A DNA stretch of 64,000 bases from Mesotaenium endlicherianum (lineage: Eukaryota > Streptophyta > Zygnematophyceae > Zygnematales > Mesotaeniaceae), in contig WELA01000232.1 in NCBI GenBank assembly GCA_009602735.1, positions 1-64,000 of the forward strand. The letters are read 5' to 3'. Positions within the stretch are counted from its first letter, which is position 1; every line of letters starts with the position of its first letter. Under the pieces are notes generated by a model that saw nothing but the letters and a program-made list of their open reading frames with translations, ran no database searches and was not told the origin of the DNA. The translations under genes and the position numbers were made by a program. Shown here piece by piece: positions 63,562-64,000 of this stretch.

Positions 63562-64000
63562 TGGTAGTACGAATCACCACACCCGCCAGCCTGCTGGAAA
63601 CGTTGAACTACCATGAGCACAAAGTTCGCCGCGGTGTGGCCACCTGCATCGCCGAGAACCACTTTCCTTACCCGGTCCACCGGATGAACTTTTATCACAA
63701 GTTGGAATGGTTTCAGCAGCGCAACGAACTCAACACAAGGGCTACCACTAAAACCATCCATGTTTCACTCAACTACGATCCATCCGAGTCATTGACGAAT
63801 GAACGCCTGATCGAGATCGCCGCTGATTACATGCAACGCCTGGGCTTTGACCAGCAACCCTACCTCGTTTACCGCCACCACGATGCGAGCCATCCCCATG
63901 TTCACATCATGGCCACACTGATCCGCGCAGATGGTTCGCGTATTCCAACTCACAACATTGCCCGCGATCAATCTGAACCTGCAAGGACGGCGATTGAGCA
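63561..64000 (+). CDS. Relaxase / mobilisation nuclease, N-terminal part (cut by window edge)
   Basis: MVVRITTPASLLETLNYHEH begins the MobB/PF03432-type relaxase; LTNERLIEIAADYMQRLGF and YRHHDASHPHVHIMATLI with the three-His metal motif follow at about residues 100-115. The catalytic Tyr may be Tyr17. It begins on the last base of the MobC stop codon and runs off the window after 146 residues, so most of the protein lies beyond. Confidence 0.88.
   Translation, partial: MVVRITTPASLLETLNYHEHKVRRGVATCIAENHFPYPVHRMNFYHKLEWFQQRNELNTRATTKTIHVSLNYDPSESLTNERLIEIAADYMQRLGFDQQPYLVYRHHDASHPHVHIMATLIRADGSRIPTHNIARDQSEPARTAIE

Noticed and set aside
1-64000. tRNA or rRNA genes as integration sites
   Set aside because: I looked for tRNA-like arms near the mobile segments and found none that I could support.

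Overview
The window looks like a chromosomal segment of a Bacteroidota bacterium, most likely Chitinophagaceae (Chitinophaga or Niastella type). The reasons are a SusC-type TonB receptor with its TlpA-like neighbour, an OMP_b-brl_3-type TonB receptor, an UpxY-type NusG paralogue and the style of the mobilisation genes. No species can be assigned from the sequence alone.

Layout. (1) 1-7.3 kb is accessory flank. It holds a cut SusC-like receptor, a TlpA-like lipoprotein or periplasmic redoxin, a strongly folded intergenic segment that may be a structured RNA (2166-2335), two small XRE regulators (the second frameshifted), a DUF2971 gene, a broken DUF6236/SIR2-like gene and a DNase II-like protein. 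(2) 7.4-49.8 kb is a biosynthetic gene cluster read entirely on the minus strand, from 49.8 kb down to 7.4 kb. In order of transcription it encodes: a NusG/UpxY/LoaP-like antiterminator; a GH3 glycosidase; a family 2 glycosyltransferase; an Sfp-type phosphopantetheinyl transferase; a DHQ-synthase-II/GriH-like enzyme and a GriI-like aldolase (together the known route to 3-amino-4-hydroxybenzoate); an acyl/aryl-AMP ligase; three megasynthases (A-PCP-KS-ACP; Cy-Cy-A-PCP-KS-DH-KR; ACP-KS-DH*-KR-ACP-TE); an HpaB-type flavin monooxygenase; a MATE exporter; then, beyond an insertion zone, a haem-oxygenase-like diiron/cupin fusion, a free-standing acyltransferase, a PksB/BaeB-like metallo-hydrolase, a TonB receptor, a homoserine-dehydrogenase-like protein and a flavin reductase. 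The KS modules carry no AT, so the single AT at 12.6-13.5 kb makes this a trans-AT PKS/NRPS hybrid. (3) 14.65-19.1 kb interrupts that cluster with an IS4-type element, a group II intron that abuts the IS end exactly, and a GyrI-like/SAP-domain gene pair. (4) 50.5-58.6 kb is a patchwork: an orphan LuxR-type response regulator divergent from the cluster, a duplicated small-gene/XRE cassette with a conserved operator-like dyad, a TonB-receptor tail fragment, a GSA-aminotransferase-like gene, a cut IS3-type element, a DinB-family gene split by about 1.86 kb of foreign cargo carrying a HEPN-like protein. (5) 58.6-64 kb is the leading part of a mobilisable or conjugative element: two SSBs, two TnsA-like nucleases, a DUF932 protein, an oriT-like run of dyads, MobC and a relaxase that runs off the window.

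How the cluster may work (inference): aspartate semialdehyde plus a triose/ketose unit gives 3-amino-4-hydroxybenzoate; it is activated by the free ligase or the first A domain, extended once with malonate, condensed and probably heterocyclised with a cysteine-like residue by tandem Cy domains, extended twice more, and released by a thioesterase whose nucleophile is Cys, not Ser. HpaB plus the flavin reductase and the diiron/cupin enzyme would oxidise the scaffold. The NusG paralogue would let RNA polymerase read through the long operon.
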